Shown here piece by piece: positions 41,639 through 50,203 of a stretch of 51,545 nt of DNA (position 1 is its first letter; every line of letters starts with the position of its first letter). Origin of the DNA: Microbacterium gubbeenense DSM 15944. Lineage in GTDB: Bacteria > Actinomycetota > Actinomycetes > Actinomycetales > Microbacteriaceae. The stretch covers positions 1 through 51,545 of the forward strand of contig NZ_AUGQ01000017.1 of the NCBI RefSeq assembly GCF_000422745.1, in the 5' to 3' direction. The notes below the pieces were generated by a model. It did no database searches. It was not told where the DNA came from and saw only the letters and a list, made by a program, of their open reading frames with translations. Made by a program: the position numbers and the translations under genes.

Positions 41639-42703
41639 ATGCAGGTACACAGCACATGGCGCCGGCCGCTGCTCATGGGAGCAGCCGCGCTTGCCGCCGT
41701 CGGTCTTCTGGCCGGTTGCACGAGCGATGGCTCGGAAGGCGAAGACGGCGGGGACGACACCACCGCCGAGCAGTCGACGGAGAACGGCACAGAGGGCGGC
41801 TCGGGCGACGGCACGGTCGTCATCGGCTGGTCCGGTCCCGCGATCTCCCACGGCTGGCTCGGATCCATCGGCCAGGCGGCCGAGGACGCCGCGGGCGAGT
41901 TCGACGATGTCGACCTGCGCTCCGCGGAGGGCACCGACGACGCGAACGCACAGATCGCCGCGGTCGAGCAGTTCATCAACGACGAGGTCGACGTCATCGT
42001 CATGCTTCCGAGCGACGGGGCCGCGCTCACGCCGGTCGCGCTCGAGGCGATGGAGGCCGGCATCCCGGTCGTGAACGTCGACCGCGAGTTCTCCGACCCC
42101 GACGCCGCGCGCGTCACCGTCCTCGGTGACAACTACGGCATGGGCGTCTCGGCGGGCGAGCACATCTGCGAGCAGATGGAGGGCATCGACGATGCCGTCA
42201 TCGGCGAGATCGCCGGCATCGACTCGCTGCCGCTGACGCAGGACCGCTCGCAGGGCTTCGAGGATGCGCTCGCCGAGTGCGACCTCGACGTCGACGCGCG
42301 CGTCGCGACCGACTTCACGGTTGCCGGCGGCGAAGAGCAGACCGCGTCGCTCCTGACGGCGAACGATCACTTCGACGCCATCTGGAACCACGATGACGAC
42401 CAGGGCATCGGTGTCCTCGCCGCCATCAACAACGCGGGTCGCGACGAGTTCATCCTCGTCGGCGGCGCCGGCAGCAAGAACATGATGGAAGAGATCTCGA
42501 ACCCGGACAGCGTCGTCGAAGCGACGATCATCTACCCCTACACGCAGGCTGCGGACGGCATCAAGCTCGCCCGTTCGCTCGTGAAGGGCGAGTCGCTGAC
42601 CGAGCTGCAGTCGGCGGGCGTGCCGCGCCGCATCGTGCTCGATGCCCCCGTGGTGACCGAGGAGAACGTCGACCAGTACATCGATCAGGCCTTCGAGTCC
42701 TGA
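41639..42703 (+). CDS. Ribose/inositol-type ABC transporter substrate-binding lipoprotein
   Basis: This 354-residue periplasmic-binding-protein-like lipoprotein has lipobox LLAGC (cysteine ~26) and then an acidic Gly/Ser/Glu linker. The family blocks include DVDVIVMLPSDGAALTPVALEAMEAGIPVVNVDREF and IGEIAGIDSLPLTQDRSQGFEDAL, with FDAIWNHDDDQGIGVLAAINNAG supplying the usual aspartates for sugar binding. It fits the CUT2 ATPase and permease encoded across the divergent promoter. It is the first gene of the Ebo operon, 42 bases before eboC, so the importer and the Ebo enzymes are expressed together. Ligand candidates are inositols or pentoses, unresolved by sequence. Confidence 0.9.
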   Translation: MQVHSTWRRPLLMGAAALAAVGLLAGCTSDGSEGEDGGDDTTAEQSTENGTEGGSGDGTVVIGWSGPAISHGWLGSIGQAAEDAAGEFDDVDLRSAEGTDDANAQIAAVEQFINDEVDVIVMLPSDGAALTPVALEAMEAGIPVVNVDREFSDPDAARVTVLGDNYGMGVSAGEHICEQMEGIDDAVIGEIAGIDSLPLTQDRSQGFEDALAECDLDVDARVATDFTVAGGEEQTASLLTANDHFDAIWNHDDDQGIGVLAAINNAGRDEFILVGGAGSKNMMEEISNPDSVVEATIIYPYTQAADGIKLARSLVKGESLTELQSAGVPRRIVLDAPVVTEENVDQYIDQAFES

Positions 42704-42745
42704 TCCGCTGACGCCCGCGATGACGACTGGAGCTGAGGAGGCACA

Positions 42746-43618
42746 ATGGCGCTGAAGGATCTGATGGAGCTGATCCGGGCACCTGCCGTGCTGACTGTGC
42801 TCGGAGACGCCATCGCGGGCGCCACGGCGGCGCACGGCCGGGTCGGTCGATCCGGCATCGCCGCCTCCGCCTCGTCCGCGGGGTTCTACGCCGCGGGCAT
42901 GGCGCTGAACGACTTCGCCGACGCCGACCTCGACCGGATCGAGCGCCCCGAGCGCCCGATCCCGTCGGGTCGCGTGTCGAGCGGGAAGGCGCTCGGCGTC
43001 GCCACGGCGCTCACGGCAGGCGGTCTCGCGGCCGCCTCGAGCGCCGGACCGCGCGCACTGCGCATTGCGCGACCGCTCGCGGCGTGCGTCTGGTTCTACG
43101 ACCTGATCGGGAAGAAGACCGCCCTCGGGCCGCTCTCGATGGCCGCGTGCCGCGGGCTCGATGTGATCATGGGCGCCGCCGAGAACGGCTGGCGCTCCGC
43201 GGTTCTTCCCGCCGGTGCGATCGCCGGCCACACCCTGACCGTCACGCAGGTCTCCCGAGGAGAGGTGCACGGCACCTCCCGCATCGCGGCGGTTTCGGCC
43301 GCCGTCGTGGCGATCGGGGCCGCGAGCGCGGCGGTCGTCCGCGGCGCGCGTTCGGGCCGTCGCGGCGGCACCGTCGGATCCGTCATCGGCGGCGCGGCGT
43401 TCCTCGCCTCGGTGCTGCCGGCGTTCGTGCGCGCCGCGCGCGATCCGAGCGCCGACAACGCCCGCGATGCGACGCGTCGCGGCATTCGAGGGATGGTGCC
43501 GCTGCAGGCGGCCTTCGCGGCATCGCACGGATCTCCGGGCGGTGCCGTCTTCCTGGCCGTGATCGATGGTGCGGGCCGAGTGATCGGGGCCCGCAGAAAG
43601 CAAGGAGATGTCACATGA
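42746..43618 (+). CDS. eboC: EboC: UbiA-family prenyltransferase (SCO3242-like)
   Basis: This 290-residue integral membrane protein has seven to nine helices. The first Asp-rich motif is NDFADADLDRIERPERPIPSGRVS (~55), the NDxxDxxxD signature that binds Mg2+-prenyl diphosphate. A second region, YDLIGKKTALGPLSMAACRGLDVIMG (~120), replaces the usual second DxxxD. It matches the EboC branch of UbiA proteins. It would move a prenyl group onto a small polar or aromatic acceptor, which is unknown for ebo clusters. The ATG at 42746 follows GAGGAGG. Its TGA overlaps the next start (ATGA at 43615). Confidence 0.87.
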   Translation: MALKDLMELIRAPAVLTVLGDAIAGATAAHGRVGRSGIAASASSAGFYAAGMALNDFADADLDRIERPERPIPSGRVSSGKALGVATALTAGGLAAASSAGPRALRIARPLAACVWFYDLIGKKTALGPLSMAACRGLDVIMGAAENGWRSAVLPAGAIAGHTLTVTQVSRGEVHGTSRIAAVSAAVVAIGAASAAVVRGARSGRRGGTVGSVIGGAAFLASVLPAFVRAARDPSADNARDATRRGIRGMVPLQAAFAASHGSPGGAVFLAVIDGAGRVIGARRKQGDVT

Positions 43619-45024
43619 CCTCTGACCCCACGACGAGGTGGGTTCCCGCTTACGGAACGAACGGATTCGGCGAGCACACGCTCGAGGCGGCTCTCGACGT
43701 CATGCAGCACACGGGGTACCGGGCGCTCGGCCTGACCCTCGGCACCACTCACTTCGATCCGTTCGCCGACGACTGGCGCGAACGCGCCGAGGCGCTCGCC
43801 GCGGATCTCTCGCGCCGCGGCTTCCGCGTCGCGGTCGAGACCGGATCGCCCTATCTGCTCGACGCGTTCGTGCCGTTCGCGCCGTCGCTCGCCGCGGATG
43901 ACGCGTCGGCGCGCACCGCCCTGATCGAGCGCGCGATCGACATCGCTGCGATCATCGGAGCCGATTGCGTGTCGACGTGGAGCGGCGCTCTCCCCGAGGG
44001 CGTCGGGGAGGACGCCGCGTTCGAGCGCCTCGCCGAGCGGATCCGCCCCCTCGTCGCCCGTGCGGAGGACGCCGGGGTGAGGCTCGCGATCGAACCGGAA
44101 CCGGGCATGATCGTCGATACGGTCGCGAAGGTGCTGCGGTGGCGCGAGCTCGCGGGCAGCCCTCAGAACCTCGGCGTCACCGTCGACATCGGCCACGCGA
44201 TCGTGGCGGACGAGCCGGGCGGCGCCGCGGGAGCGATCCGCGCCGCCGGCGACCTGCTGTTCAACGTGCACGTCGACGACATGCCTGCCGGACGCCACGA
44301 CCACCTTCCCCTCGGCGAGGGCGATCTCGACCTCGCCGCCACGTTCGCCGCGCTCGACGAGGTGGGCTTTGCCGGCATCGCCGCGGTCGAGCTGCCGCGT
44401 CACGCCGGCGAGGCGCCCCTGCGTGCCCGGCAGAGTCTGCAGTACCTCGAACGCCTGGGCGAGGGCGCGCAGGATCCGTGGACGGCCGACGCCGTGACGC
44501 GGATCGCGTCGGACCCCGACCGTGCCGAGGAGCTGTTCGCGGATGCGATCCGTGCGGTCGGGCGGGGCGAACCCGCCGAGCGCGCCCGCATCGCCCTCGT
44601 CGTGGCGCTCGCCGAGCACCCCGCCGGCCCGGGCGTCGCCCGCGACCTGTATCGCCGCGGCGACGCCGAGGAGCGCCTCGCCGTCATCAAGAGCCTGGCC
44701 GCCCTCGCGCCGACCGACGGATCCGCCTGGCACGACACCGGCATCGAGATCGTCACCGACGCGCTGCGCACGAACGATCCGCGCGTCGTCGGCGCCGCGA
44801 TGGGCGAGTTCGCCCGGCGCCACCTCGACGACGCGGCCTGGCGGCAGGGCGTGCTGAAGCTGGTGTTCATGGACGCGCCGCTCGACCAGGTCGCCGGCCT
44901 CCACGAGCGCCGCGACGACGAGCTCGCCGCGATGGCGGATCGCTTCGCGGCAGAACGCGCGGCGGCCGGCCGCACCATTCCCCACGACCTCGCGCTGATC
45001 CGCGAGTCGACGGTCTCGAGGTGA
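43615..45024 (+). CDS. eboA: Sugar-isomerase-like TIM barrel fused to EboA domain
   Basis: This 469-residue protein has two parts. Residues 1-~285 form a xylose-isomerase-like/AP endonuclease 2 barrel: YGTNGFGEHTLEAALDVM, YRALGLTLGTTHFDP, RLAIEPEPGMIVD, VTVDIGHAI, LLFNVHVDDMPAGRHDHLPLGEG, IAAVELPRHA. These give Glu, Asp, His and Glu for a metal site. Residues ~290-465 are EboA: NDPRVVGAAMGEFARRHLDDAAWRQGVLKLVFMDAPL followed by VAGLHERRDDELAAMADRFAAERAAAGRTIP. EboA is of unknown biochemical role, thought to act in metabolite processing or export. Fusion suggests the isomerase product is passed on by the EboA part. The start is fixed by ATGA coupling to eboC and AAGGAGAT. Confidence 0.85.
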   Translation: MTSDPTTRWVPAYGTNGFGEHTLEAALDVMQHTGYRALGLTLGTTHFDPFADDWRERAEALAADLSRRGFRVAVETGSPYLLDAFVPFAPSLAADDASARTALIERAIDIAAIIGADCVSTWSGALPEGVGEDAAFERLAERIRPLVARAEDAGVRLAIEPEPGMIVDTVAKVLRWRELAGSPQNLGVTVDIGHAIVADEPGGAAGAIRAAGDLLFNVHVDDMPAGRHDHLPLGEGDLDLAATFAALDEVGFAGIAAVELPRHAGEAPLRARQSLQYLERLGEGAQDPWTADAVTRIASDPDRAEELFADAIRAVGRGEPAERARIALVVALAEHPAGPGVARDLYRRGDAEERLAVIKSLAALAPTDGSAWHDTGIEIVTDALRTNDPRVVGAAMGEFARRHLDDAAWRQGVLKLVFMDAPLDQVAGLHERRDDELAAMADRFAAERAAAGRTIPHDLALIRESTVSR

Positions 45025-45029
45025 CCGAT

Positions 45030-45914
45030 ATGCGCATCTTCGATCCCCACATCCACATGTCGTCGCGAACGACGAACGACTACGAGGCGATGTACGACGC
45101 CGGCGTGCGCGCCCTCGTCGAGCCCGCGTTCTGGCTCGGTCAGCCGCGCACCTCCGCCGCGAGCTTCATCGACTACTTCGACTCGATCATCGGCTGGGAG
45201 CGTTTCCGGGCCAGCCAGTTCGGCATCCGGCACCACTGCACGATCGCACTCAACCCGAAGGAGGCGAACGACCCGCGGTGCCGCGAGGTGATGACCGAGC
45301 TGCCGCGCTACCTGCGCAAGGACGGGGTCGTCGCGATCGGCGAGACCGGGTACGACTCGATGACGCCGGAGGAGGACGAGGTGCTGGCGCAGCATCTCTC
45401 GCTCTCGCTCGAGTTCCAGCTGCCCGTCATGGTGCACACGCCCCACCGCGACAAGGAGAACGGCACGCGCCGCACGCTCGACGTCGTGCGCGAGTCGGGC
45501 GTGCCTGCGAACGCCGTGCTCGTCGACCATCTCAACGAGATGACGGTCGACATGGTGCGCGACTCCGGATCCTGGATGGGCTTCTCGATCTACCCCGACA
45601 CGAAGATGGACGAATCGCGCATGGTCGCGATCCTCCAGCGCATCGGCCTCGACCGCGTGCTCGTGAACTCCGCGGCGGACTGGGGCCGGTCCGATCCGCT
45701 GAAGACGCTTAAGACGGGAAACGCGATGCTCGCCGCCGGTTTCACGGCCGACGACGTCGACCGCGTGCTGTGGCGCAACCCCGTCGAGTTCTACGGCCAG
45801 AGCGGTCGGCTGAACCTCGAGCCCGTTCCCGGGTTCGATGCGGCGTCCCCGCCGTCCGAGACGTTCTCGGGCAACTCGATCCTGCGCGGCGCGCCCGCGG
45901 CCCAGGGGGCCTGA
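45030..45914 (+). CDS. eboB: EboB: TatD-family metal-dependent hydrolase
   Basis: This 294-residue amidohydrolase-fold protein begins MRIFDPHIHMSSRTTNDYEAMYDAGVRALVEPAFWLG, the typical EboB opening with an HxH metal motif at residues 7 and 9. Further ligands are Glu in AIGETGYDS, His in VMVHTPHRDKE, His in LVDHLNEM, and a late Asp in NSAADWGRSD. The catalytic activity in ebo clusters is unknown. The ATG at 45030 has GAGGTGA five bases before it; a GTG at 45021 overlapping the upstream stop is the alternative. EboE follows after one base. Confidence 0.88.
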   Translation: MRIFDPHIHMSSRTTNDYEAMYDAGVRALVEPAFWLGQPRTSAASFIDYFDSIIGWERFRASQFGIRHHCTIALNPKEANDPRCREVMTELPRYLRKDGVVAIGETGYDSMTPEEDEVLAQHLSLSLEFQLPVMVHTPHRDKENGTRRTLDVVRESGVPANAVLVDHLNEMTVDMVRDSGSWMGFSIYPDTKMDESRMVAILQRIGLDRVLVNSAADWGRSDPLKTLKTGNAMLAAGFTADDVDRVLWRNPVEFYGQSGRLNLEPVPGFDAASPPSETFSGNSILRGAPAAQGA

Positions 45915-45915
45915 C

Positions 45916-47079
45916 ATGCGGCTGTCCTACTGCACCAACGTGCACCCCGCGGAAGACCTCGACGGCATCATCGCGCAGCTGCACGGCCACGCGGGTCCCG
46001 CACGGCGGGCGGCCGGGCTCGGTCGTCTCGGCGTCGGCCTGTGGCTGCCGGTCGACGCGGCGGCGCTGCTCGCTCGCGACGCCTCCGCGCGCGCTCGCCT
46101 CGCCGAGGCGCTCGAGAGCGAGGGCCTGGATCTCTTCACCGTCAACGCCTTCCCGTACCGCGGTTTCCACGAGGACGTCGTGAAGCTCGGCGTGTATTCG
46201 CCCGACTGGACCACGGCCGAACGGCTGGCGTTCACCCGCGACTGCGCGACGGCTCTTGCGCACCTGCTGCCCGAGGGATCCGCGGGCAGCATCTCGACGC
46301 TTCCCCTCGGCTGGCGCGAGGGATGGACCGCCGCGCACGACGAGGCGGCGGCCGCCAACCTGGCCGCGCTGCACGCGCACCTCGCGCAGCTAGAGCGCGA
46401 GACCGGACGCGTCGTGCGCATCGCCGTCGAGCCCGAGCCCGGCTGCATCCTCGACGACGTCGCGGATGTCGTGGGCTGGCTCGCGGCCCGCCCCGCGCTC
46501 ATCGCCGATGGGCGCATCGGCGTGTGCCTCGACACGTGCCACCTCGCGGTCTCGTACGCGGATCCGGCCGCCGCCGTGCGCGCGATCGACGACGCGGGCG
46601 TTCGCGTGGTGAAGGTGCAGGCCTCGGCCGCGCTCGAGGTGCCGGATCCGTCGAACGCGCGATCCGCCCTCGCGGAGTTCGCGGAGGCTCGGTATCTGCA
46701 CCAGGTGCGCACGCATCCGCGGGGCGGGCAGGTTCTTCGGGCCGACGACCTCGTCGACGTGCTCGCGGATCCCGACTGGCCGACGGATCGCCCGTGGCGC
46801 GTGCACGTGCACATTCCGCTGCACCTGACGCCCCGTTCGCCGCTCGCCTCCACGCAGCGCGTGCTGCGTGAGGCTGTCGGCGCCGTGCTCGAGACCGAGC
46901 ACGGGCGAGAGGCCCACCTCGACATCGAGACGTACACGTGGACGGTGCTGCCCGCCGAGATGCGGCCGACGACGCTCGCCGACGGAATCGCCGGCGAGCT
47001 GCGCTGGGCGGCGCGCGAGCTCGCCGCGGCGATCGACGGCCCGATCGCCCGGACGAAGGAACAGGAGATGGTTCGATGA
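45916..47079 (+). CDS. eboE: EboE: metabolite-traffic xylose-isomerase-like TIM barrel
   Basis: This 387-residue protein starts MRLSYCTNVHPAEDLDGI, characteristic of EboE. Barrel-strand blocks are VGLWLPVDAAALL, LFTVNAFPYRGFHEDVVK, RIAVEPEPGCILDD, GVCLDTCHLAVSYADP, VRVVKVQASAALEVP, WRVHVHIPLHL and HLDIETYTW. The Glu, Asp, His and Glu positions of the metal site are preserved. It probably isomerises, epimerises or cleaves a sugar- or cyclitol-like intermediate. The TGA overlaps the EboF start (ATGA 47076-47079). Length and layout are normal for EboE. Confidence 0.9.
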   Translation: MRLSYCTNVHPAEDLDGIIAQLHGHAGPARRAAGLGRLGVGLWLPVDAAALLARDASARARLAEALESEGLDLFTVNAFPYRGFHEDVVKLGVYSPDWTTAERLAFTRDCATALAHLLPEGSAGSISTLPLGWREGWTAAHDEAAAANLAALHAHLAQLERETGRVVRIAVEPEPGCILDDVADVVGWLAARPALIADGRIGVCLDTCHLAVSYADPAAAVRAIDDAGVRVVKVQASAALEVPDPSNARSALAEFAEARYLHQVRTHPRGGQVLRADDLVDVLADPDWPTDRPWRVHVHIPLHLTPRSPLASTQRVLREAVGAVLETEHGREAHLDIETYTWTVLPAEMRPTTLADGIAGELRWAARELAAAIDGPIARTKEQEMVR

Positions 47080-48485
47080 AGAAGGTGCTCTTGCTCGATG
47101 TCGTCGGTCTGACGACCGATGCCCTCGCGCACATGCCGAGGCTGGCAGAGCTCGCGAACCGCGGGCGCCAGACGCACATGAACACGATCCTGCCGGCCGT
47201 GACGTGCAGCGTGCAGTCGACGATCCTCACCGGGCGCATGCCCCGCGAGCACGGCATCGTCGGAAACGGCTGGTACTTCCGCGGGCTCGGAGATGCGATG
47301 CTCTGGCGGCAGCACAACACGCTGGTGACGGCCGACAAGATCTGGGACACGATGCGCCGCGAGGGCGACTATCGCGTGGCGAACGTCGGCTGGTGGTACG
47401 CGATGGGCGCCGCCACCGAGGTCGCCGTGACCCCGCGCCCGATCTATCACTCCGATGGGCGCAAGAGCCCCGACGCCTACGTGCGCCCGGCCTGGCTGCA
47501 CGACGAGCTCGTCGGTTCCTTCGGCGAGTTCCCGCTGTTCCAGTACTGGGGCCCGACGGCCTCGATCGCGTCGAGCAACTGGCTGATCGGCGCCGCACAG
47601 GGCCTGCTGTCGCACCGGTGGAGCGACGACGAGAACGACCTCACGATGGTCTACCTGCCGCACCTCGACTACGCGCACCAGAAGTACGGTCCGCATGCGC
47701 CCGAGTCGGCGGAGGCCGCAGCCGAGCTCGACGCATCGCTCGCCCCGTTGCTCGACGACGCCGAGAACCTCGGCATGACCGTGATCGCGCTGGCCGAGTA
47801 CGGCATCGCGCCGGCGTCGCGGCCCGTGCACATCAACCGCGCGCTGCGGCGCGAGGGCCTGCTCGAGGTGTACGTGCAGCAGGGCCTCGAGCAGTTGGAT
47901 CCGTGGACCTCGCGCGCGTTCGCCGTCTCCGACCACCAGGTCGCGCACGTGTACGTGAACGATCCGGCCGACCTTGCGCGCACCGCCGACGTGCTCCGCG
48001 AGCTGCCGGGCGTCGACCTCGTGCTCGACCGCGAGCACCAGGCGGCGTACGGCATCGATCACGAGCGCGCCGGAGAGCTCGTCGTGGTCGCCGAGCCCGG
48101 CGCCTGGTTCACGTACTACTTCTGGCTCGACGACGACCGCGCGCCCGAATACGCGCGCGCCGTCGACATCCACAAGAAGCCCGGATACGACCCCGCAGAG
48201 CTGTTCATGAACCCGGCGGATCCGCTCGCGAAGGCGAAGGCGGGCATGAATCTCGTGAAGAAGAAGCTCGGCCTGCGGTACGCGATGAGCACGGTGCCGC
48301 TCGACGGATCCTACGTGCGCGGCACGCACGGACGGCTGCCGGACAGCCTGCACGATACGCCGCTGCTCATCTGCTCCGATCCATCGCTCATCGGCGACGG
48401 CGTCGACAGCATCGACGCGACCGCCGTGCACGAGCTGCTTCGCCAGGCGCACGGCGCCCCCGTGCAGTCGGCGGTGGGCACGTGA
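47076..48485 (+). CDS. eboF: EboF: alkaline-phosphatase/nucleotide-pyrophosphatase-like phosphodiesterase
   Basis: This is a 469-residue alkaline-phosphatase superfamily enzyme. The first metal Asp is in KVLLLDVVGL (residue 8). The nucleophile Thr is in ILPAVTCSVQSTILTGRMPREHGIVGNGW. The second metal site is LPHLDYAHQKYGP (Asp, His). VSDHQVAHVYV has an Asp-His pair at ~290. The position often occupied by S-D-H-G reads AEYG (~250), so metal coordination is atypical or differs in this subfamily. No signal peptide is present, so it acts in the cytoplasm, perhaps removing a phosphate or nucleotidyl group from the Ebo intermediate. It overlaps its neighbours by four bases on both sides. Confidence 0.87.
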   Translation: MKKVLLLDVVGLTTDALAHMPRLAELANRGRQTHMNTILPAVTCSVQSTILTGRMPREHGIVGNGWYFRGLGDAMLWRQHNTLVTADKIWDTMRREGDYRVANVGWWYAMGAATEVAVTPRPIYHSDGRKSPDAYVRPAWLHDELVGSFGEFPLFQYWGPTASIASSNWLIGAAQGLLSHRWSDDENDLTMVYLPHLDYAHQKYGPHAPESAEAAAELDASLAPLLDDAENLGMTVIALAEYGIAPASRPVHINRALRREGLLEVYVQQGLEQLDPWTSRAFAVSDHQVAHVYVNDPADLARTADVLRELPGVDLVLDREHQAAYGIDHERAGELVVVAEPGAWFTYYFWLDDDRAPEYARAVDIHKKPGYDPAELFMNPADPLAKAKAGMNLVKKKLGLRYAMSTVPLDGSYVRGTHGRLPDSLHDTPLLICSDPSLIGDGVDSIDATAVHELLRQAHGAPVQSAVGT

Positions 48486-49027
48486 GGGCCGAGTTCGTCG
48501 TTCTCGTCGACGATGACGGCAACGAGATCGGCACGGCGCCGAAGGCCGAGGTGCACTCGGCCGAGACGCCCCTGCACCGCGCGTTCTCGTGCCACGTCTT
48601 CGACGGGGCGGGTCGCGTGCTCGTGACGCGTCGCGCGCTCACCAAGCGGGCGTGGCCCGGTGTCTGGACGAACGCCTTCTGCGGGCATCCGGCGCCGGGG
48701 GAGGGCGACCTCGACGCGATCGATCGCCGCGCGCGGCAGGAGCTGGGGCTCGAGGTCCGCGACGTGCGCGTCGTCGACCCGGGTTTCCGCTACCGCGCCA
48801 CCGACTCGGCCGGCATCGTCGAGAACGAACTCTGCCCGGTGTATCGGGCGACCGCCGCATCGGACATCGAACCCGACCCGCGCGAGGTCGATCAGTGGCG
48901 ATGGATGGACCCGGCCGACCTCGCGTCGATCGTGCGCCTCGCCCCTCACCTCGTCAGCCCCTGGCTCGTCGGCCAGGCGGCCGCATCTCCTCACCTTCTC
49001 AGCGAACGCGAAAGGACACACACATGA
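48482..49027 (+). CDS. idi: Type I isopentenyl-diphosphate delta-isomerase
   Basis: This 181-residue Nudix-fold enzyme interconverts isopentenyl and dimethylallyl diphosphate. The catalytic cysteine is in TNAFCGHP at residue 67 and the glutamates in VENELCPVYR at 114 and 116, the same numbering as the E. coli enzyme. HRAFSCHVFD and WRWMDPADL are further family blocks. The start is GTG 48482, coupled by GTGA to EboF. Its placement inside the Ebo operon suggests it supplies the allylic donor for EboC or for chain elongation leading to the EboC donor. It is not linked to carotenoid genes here. Confidence 0.93.
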   Translation: MRAEFVVLVDDDGNEIGTAPKAEVHSAETPLHRAFSCHVFDGAGRVLVTRRALTKRAWPGVWTNAFCGHPAPGEGDLDAIDRRARQELGLEVRDVRVVDPGFRYRATDSAGIVENELCPVYRATAASDIEPDPREVDQWRWMDPADLASIVRLAPHLVSPWLVGQAAASPHLLSERERTHT

Positions 49028-50178
49028 CCGACACACTCCGCGTGGCCATGATCGGCTACGGGTTCATGGGGGCCGCGCATTCGCAGGCCTGGCGCACGGC
49101 GCCGAGGGTCTTCGATCTGCCGAAGAAGATCGAGATGTCGGTGATCGTCGGGCGCAGCGCCGACGCGGTCGCAGAGGCCGCCGACAAGTGGGGCTGGCGC
49201 GAGGCCGCGACCGATTGGCGCGAGGTCATCGCGCGTGATGACATCGACGTCGTCGACATCGTCACGCCCGGCCACTCGCACGACGAGATCGCGATCGCGG
49301 CGCTCGCGGCGGGCAAGCACGTCCTGTGCGAGAAGCCGCTCGCGAACTCGGTGGCCGATGCAGATCGCATGGCGGATGCCGCTGAGGCGAGCTCGGCGAT
49401 CGCCATGCTCGGCTTCACCTACCGGCGCGTTCCCGCGCTGACGCGGGCCCGCGACCTGATCGCCGAAGGCCGCGTCGGCACCGTGCAGCAGGTGCGCGCG
49501 GCATACCGGCAGGACTGGCTCGTCGATCCGAAGGCCCCGCTGTCGTGGCGTTTGAAGAAGGATCAGGCGGGTGCCGGCGCGCTCGGCGACATCGGCGGGC
49601 ACGCCGTCGATCTCGTGCAGTTCCTGACCGGTCAGACGCTGGAGCGCATCTCGGGCGTCATCGAGACGATCATCTCCGAGCGCCCGGTCGAGACCGAGCG
49701 CGTCGGGATCGCGGGCGTCGGCGGCGACGAGATGGGCGAGGTGACGGTCGACGACCTCGCGCTGTTCACGGGGCGTCTCTCGGGTGGGGCGCTCGCCTCG
49801 TTCGAGGCCACGCGCTTCGCGACGGGCCGCAAGAACGAGCTGACGGTCGAGATCTCCGGATCCGAGGGCGCGATCGCGTTCAACCTCGAGGACATGAACG
49901 TGCTCCACGTCTACGACCGCACGGTGCCGGGCGTCGACCAGGGGTTCACCCGAGTCATCGTGACCGAGCCCGATCATCCGTACCTCGAGGGCTGGTGGCC
50001 GGCGGGTCACATGCTCGGGTACGAGCACGCGTTCAGCCACCAGGTCAAGGATCTCGTCGAGGCGATCGACCAGGGCACCGTGCCGGCACCGACGTTCGCT
50101 GAGGGCGCGCAGGTGCAGCGCGTCATTGCGGCAGTCGAGGAGAGCTCGGCGCAGGACGCGCGCTGGGTTCAGGTTTGA
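49024..50178 (+). CDS. Gfo/Idh/MocA-family sugar/inositol dehydrogenase-like oxidoreductase
   Basis: This 384-residue NAD(P)-dependent oxidoreductase has the Rossmann start VAMIGYGFMGAAHSQAW, catalytic EKPLA (Lys ~103), and GDIGGHAVDLVQFL with the active-site Asp and His near residues 183-190. The C-terminal alpha/beta domain has SFEATRFATGRKNELTVEISGSEGAIAF. The family oxidises one hydroxyl of inositols, sugars or glycosides, often at C3 to give 3-keto sugars. It overlaps the idi stop by four bases (ATGA), with AAAGGA upstream. It is followed by an IolE-like isomerase, a common catabolic pair. The substrate is probably what the CUT2 importer brings in. Confidence 0.9.
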   Translation: MTDTLRVAMIGYGFMGAAHSQAWRTAPRVFDLPKKIEMSVIVGRSADAVAEAADKWGWREAATDWREVIARDDIDVVDIVTPGHSHDEIAIAALAAGKHVLCEKPLANSVADADRMADAAEASSAIAMLGFTYRRVPALTRARDLIAEGRVGTVQQVRAAYRQDWLVDPKAPLSWRLKKDQAGAGALGDIGGHAVDLVQFLTGQTLERISGVIETIISERPVETERVGIAGVGGDEMGEVTVDDLALFTGRLSGGALASFEATRFATGRKNELTVEISGSEGAIAFNLEDMNVLHVYDRTVPGVDQGFTRVIVTEPDHPYLEGWWPAGHMLGYEHAFSHQVKDLVEAIDQGTVPAPTFAEGAQVQRVIAAVEESSAQDARWVQV

Positions 50179-50203
50179 GAATCACCGTCAAGGAGGACAT
50201 GAC

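Noticed and set aside
45927..48452. An 841-codon minus-strand frame
   Set aside because: It is antisense to EboE and EboF, whose overlapping starts and stops and family motifs make them the real genes.
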